In this document: in pieces, positions 7,041 through 9,160 of the stretch
Numbering within the stretch: position 1 is the stretch's first letter
How the letters are laid out: each line of letters starts with the position of its first letter
NCBI GenBank assembly: GCA_022839525.1
Contig: JALHET010000062.1
Coordinates: forward strand, 1-9,160
Source of the DNA: Lentisphaerota bacterium
Lineage (GTDB): Bacteria; Verrucomicrobiota; Kiritimatiellia; RFP12; UBA1067
DNA length: 9,160 nucleotides
Direction: 5' to 3'
Program-made: the position numbers and the translations under genes
Notes under the pieces: generated by a model
Databases searched by the model: none
What the model saw: the letters and a program-made list of their open reading frames with translations, nothing else
What the model was told of the DNA's origin: nothing

Positions 7041-7980
7041 ATTGCCTCCAGATGCCGAGTACCCGCTGTGCGATGCGTGCCGGCGGGTCGGCTTCATCGA
7101 TGTCGATCCAGACCGTCTGCGCCTGGTGGCGGAACCAGGTCTCTTGGCGTTTGGCCAGTTGGCGCGTGCGGATCACAATGCGTTCTGACGCTTCGTCTTG
7201 TGTGAGCGTGCCGTCGAGCAGGGCGCAGGCCTCGGCATAACCGATGGCCTGTGAGGCGGTGGGGGACCAGACCGGGTAGGATTGGCGCAAGGCGCGCACC
7301 TCATCCACGAGGCCTTGGCGGAACATGCCGGCGACGCGGCGCCCGATGCGCGCATGGAGGTGTTCGCGCGGCAGGCGCAGGACGGCGATGGGGGTCGCGG
7401 ACGCGGCGCGCTTCCAGTGTTCCGGGAGGTCGCCGCATGCGGCGACGTGTTCGAGCGCGCGGATGATCCGGCGGGGGTTCGAGGGGTCGGCGAGGGACGC
7501 CAGTGCGCCGGGGGCGCGCTCCGCAAGCGCCTTCTGGAGGGCGGCGAGGCCTTCCCGTTCGAAAAGCGCCTGCCAGTGGGCGCGTTCGGCGGGCTCGGCG
7601 GCCGCGCCGCCGAGCCCGTCTGTGAGGGCTTTGATGTAGAGGCCGGTGCCCCCCGCGACTATGAGGCTGGCCGTGGGTAGGGGGTCGCGGGCGGCAGGGG
7701 AAAGCGTCTCCGCCGCCGCGAACGCGCGTCTGGCGTCCGCGAGCCATAGGCCGGTACTGAAGGTTTCGGCGGGGGTGGCGAGATCGAGACCGAAGTAGGG
7801 GACGGTGCCGCGTGCGGCGGCAGTGGGCTTGGCGGTGCCGATGTCCATGCCGCGGTAGACCAGCATCGCGTCCGCCGAAAGGATTGCGCAGCCGAGTTGC
7901 TCCGCCAGGATTTGCGCGACGGCGGTCTTGCCGGTTGCGGTCGCGCCTGCGAGAATCCACGCTGTTGAAGGGGGAGACAT
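7012..7980 (-). CDS. miaA: tRNA dimethylallyltransferase MiaA
   Basis: This enzyme transfers a dimethylallyl group from DMAPP to N6 of A37 in tRNAs reading UNN codons, the first step of the i6A/ms2i6A modification, in the cytoplasm. The 322 residues show the P-loop GATATGKT (12-19), the family signature SADAMLVYRGMDIGTAKP (35-52) with D37, GGTGLYIKAL (110-119), NPRRIIRALE (168-177), AIGYAE (245-250) and the C-terminal TRQLAKRQETWFR (272-284). Length is normal for the family (about 300-320). The ATG at 7980 lies 18 bp after the lspA stop, with only a weak GGAA-type ribosome site. The gene is rich in Ala and Arg, in line with the local GC content. It overlaps the start of radC. There is no sign of truncation. 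Confidence 0.97.
   Translation of the reverse strand: MSPPSTAWILAGATATGKTAVAQILAEQLGCAILSADAMLVYRGMDIGTAKPTAAARGTVPYFGLDLATPAETFSTGLWLADARRAFAAAETLSPAARDPLPTASLIVAGGTGLYIKALTDGLGGAAAEPAERAHWQALFEREGLAALQKALAERAPGALASLADPSNPRRIIRALEHVAACGDLPEHWKRAASATPIAVLRLPREHLHARIGRRVAGMFRQGLVDEVRALRQSYPVWSPTASQAIGYAEACALLDGTLTQDEASERIVIRTRQLAKRQETWFRHQAQTVWIDIDEADPPARIAQRVLGIWRQYGPTPIVSP
7045..7050 (-). promoter_or_regulatory. Ribosome binding site of radC inside miaA
   Basis: On the minus strand this reads TGGAGG, 4 nt before the ATG at 7040. It lies within the last codons of miaA and supports the shorter radC start. Confidence 0.7.
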
Positions 7981-7998
7981 GTTACGGGGTAATTTCCG

Positions 7999-8463
7999 TT
8001 AACGTGTGGCGGCCTGTTTCCGGTCGTGATGCCATTGGGTCGCGATGAAAAGGAAGACGCCGCAACAGATGGAGGCGTCGGCAACATTGAAAGCGGGGAA
8101 GTGGGCGCCCTGCCAATGGAAATCGAGAAAGTCGATGACATAATTCAGCCGGATGCGGTCGATCAGGTTCCCGATGATTCCTCCGAAGAGCAGAGACATG
8201 GTGAGCGTGCTGCCCCACAGCGGAAGGAAGAGCTGCCGGCGTTTCCAGAGAAGAAAGACAAGGGTCATAAGGGAGAAGGCGATCAGAAACACCTGATGAC
8301 CCGCAAACATTCCCCAGGCCGCGCCTTGGTTTTCGACATAGCTCAGATCGAAGTAACCGGGGATCACGCTGACCGAACCGGTTGGCCTGAGACGGGTGAC
8401 AGCCCAGTATTTGGTGAGTTGGTCGACAACCACCACCACGGCGGCAAACAGCGGGACGCGCAT
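7999..8463 (-). CDS. lspA: Lipoprotein signal peptidase (signal peptidase II)
   Basis: This inner-membrane aspartic protease removes the signal peptide of prolipoproteins after lipid attachment to the lipobox cysteine. The 154 residues contain four hydrophobic segments (about 4-13, 58-72, 86-100, 128-143) and the family motifs DQLTKYWA (14-21), VENQGAAWGMF (43-53), GGIIGNLIDR (94-103) and FPAFNVADA (122-130). The catalytic pair is D102 and D129, 27 residues apart as in E. coli (D114/D141). The start at 8463 has AAGG 7 nt upstream and lies 9 bp after the stop of the DksA-like gene, so both are one operon. Products of this step are the cargo of Lol machinery such as that encoded at 2189-4142. 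Confidence 0.97.
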   Translation of the reverse strand: MRVPLFAAVVVVVDQLTKYWAVTRLRPTGSVSVIPGYFDLSYVENQGAAWGMFAGHQVFLIAFSLMTLVFLLWKRRQLFLPLWGSTLTMSLLFGGIIGNLIDRIRLNYVIDFLDFHWQGAHFPAFNVADASICCGVFLFIATQWHHDRKQAATR

Positions 8464-8472
8464 GGCTATGCC

Positions 8473-9160
8473 TTATCTCCGTCCGCCGGGCCGGAACTGA
8501 CGCTCCATGTCGGATTGGCACCTGATGCAATTCTTGGCGAAAGGCAAGACGGTGAGGCGCGGTTTGCTGATCAACTCGCCGCATATGCCGCACACGCCGT
8601 AAGCGCCTTTTTCGATAGAGCGCAACGCCTCGTCGATATTGGCGATAGTCTGTTGCTGGCTGCTGACCTGTTCGAGGGTTTGGAGCCGCATGAATGCGTC
8701 GGTGCCATCCTCTTCGGGGTTGACCTCGTCGGTGCGCTGCAGGGCGGCGTTACGCATGGCTCCTGACTGTCCCGTGATGCGGTCCCGCATGGACAGGAGT
8801 TCGAGCTTGAAGTGGGCAAGGTCGCTTTTGCTGAAGTGAGCTTTTTTTGATCCCGCAGCCGCAACAGGCTTCCTTGCGGTTTTGACTGCGGTTTCCTGTG
8901 GGGGGGCACCTGTTTTTTTAACGGTTTTTTTGCCGCGTTTTGGTGCGGGGGACAAAGCGGTTGACGTGGCCTTCCTGACAGGTCTTGCTTTGGGAGCCAC
9001 TTTCTTCGCGGGCTTCGCGTTTGCTGCGGTTTTCTTTTTTTTCGAGATCGGTTTTTTTGCGGTTTTCACGGGTTTGCGCGTCGAAGTGAAACGAGGCGCC
9101 GTCTTTTTCTTGGCCGCTGTTTTCTTTACGGTCTTCCGGGTGCCCTTGGAGGAGCCCGTT
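8473..9160 (-). CDS. TraR/DksA-type zinc-finger protein with lysine/alanine-rich histone H1-like N-terminal tail (5' end outside window)
   Basis: At least 228 residues are visible; the frame is open to the right edge, and a GTG at 9069 is not a credible start because the same Lys-rich composition continues upstream and no ribosome site precedes it. The N-terminal part (8839-9160) is low-complexity Lys/Ala/Thr/Pro sequence with KKTA- and AKKP-like units, resembling histone H1 tails and probably binding nucleic acid. A helical stretch follows (about 8605-8838), with acidic D-G-T-D-A at its likely tip, similar to the DxxDxA of DksA. The C4 zinc finger is CGIC-x17-CIRC (8518-8592). DksA binds RNA polymerase in the secondary channel and changes initiation, often with ppGpp. 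The role of the tail is inference: tethering to DNA. It heads the lspA-miaA-radC cluster. Confidence 0.9.
   Translation of the reverse strand, partial: TGSSKGTRKTVKKTAAKKKTAPRFTSTRKPVKTAKKPISKKKKTAANAKPAKKVAPKARPVRKATSTALSPAPKRGKKTVKKTGAPPQETAVKTARKPVAAAGSKKAHFSKSDLAHFKLELLSMRDRITGQSGAMRNAALQRTDEVNPEEDGTDAFMRLQTLEQVSSQQQTIANIDEALRSIEKGAYGVCGICGELISKPRLTVLPFAKNCIRCQSDMERQFRPGGRR

Noticed and set aside
8473..9069. Start of the DksA-like gene at the GTG at 9069.
   Set aside because: The frame stays open to the window edge with the same Lys-rich composition, and no ribosome site precedes this GTG.

Overview
The window reads as chromosomal DNA of a GC-rich, diderm (Gram-negative-type) bacterium. 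The evidence for two membranes is an ExbD-type energiser subunit, a LolC/E + LolD lipoprotein-release pair and a lipoprotein signal peptidase. ExbD next to a membrane-anchored prenyltransferase/squalene-cyclase-fold protein, together with a lysine-rich-tailed DksA/TraR protein, recalls the PVC superphylum (Kiritimatiellota, Verrucomicrobia, Lentisphaerae). That taxon is a recollection-based guess and no marker here proves it. No mobile element, CRISPR array, tRNA or rRNA gene was seen.

Left part, plus strand (1-4142): the 3' end of an exbD gene, then a 570-codon gene for a one-pass membrane protein carrying an alpha/alpha-toroid domain, then an 84-bp gap holding a long inverted repeat, then a LolC/E-type ABC permease and its LolD-type ATPase. 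The first two genes are 15 bp apart and probably one operon. The two ABC genes are 10 bp apart and form a second unit, or a continuation of the first.

Middle (4137-6235): a short-chain dehydrogenase on the minus strand, resembling sorbitol-6-phosphate dehydrogenase but with about 75 extra N-terminal residues. Its stop codon overlaps the lolD stop. A 170-bp divergent intergenic region separates it from a plus-strand EamA/DMT-type ten-helix transporter.

Right part, minus strand (6276-9160): a tight operon transcribed right to left as dksA/traR-like (cut by the window edge) > lspA > miaA > radC, with gaps of 9 and 18 bp and then a 29-bp overlap. It combines transcription control, lipoprotein maturation, tRNA modification and a RadC-type JAB-domain protein.

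Two genes here, lspA and lolC/E-lolD, act in successive steps of the lipoprotein pathway, although they lie in separate operons. The most unusual item is the ExbD-linked toroid protein, whose TonB-like layout (short cytoplasmic part, one membrane helix, charged linker, periplasmic domain) suggests an undescribed client of an ExbBD-type motor.
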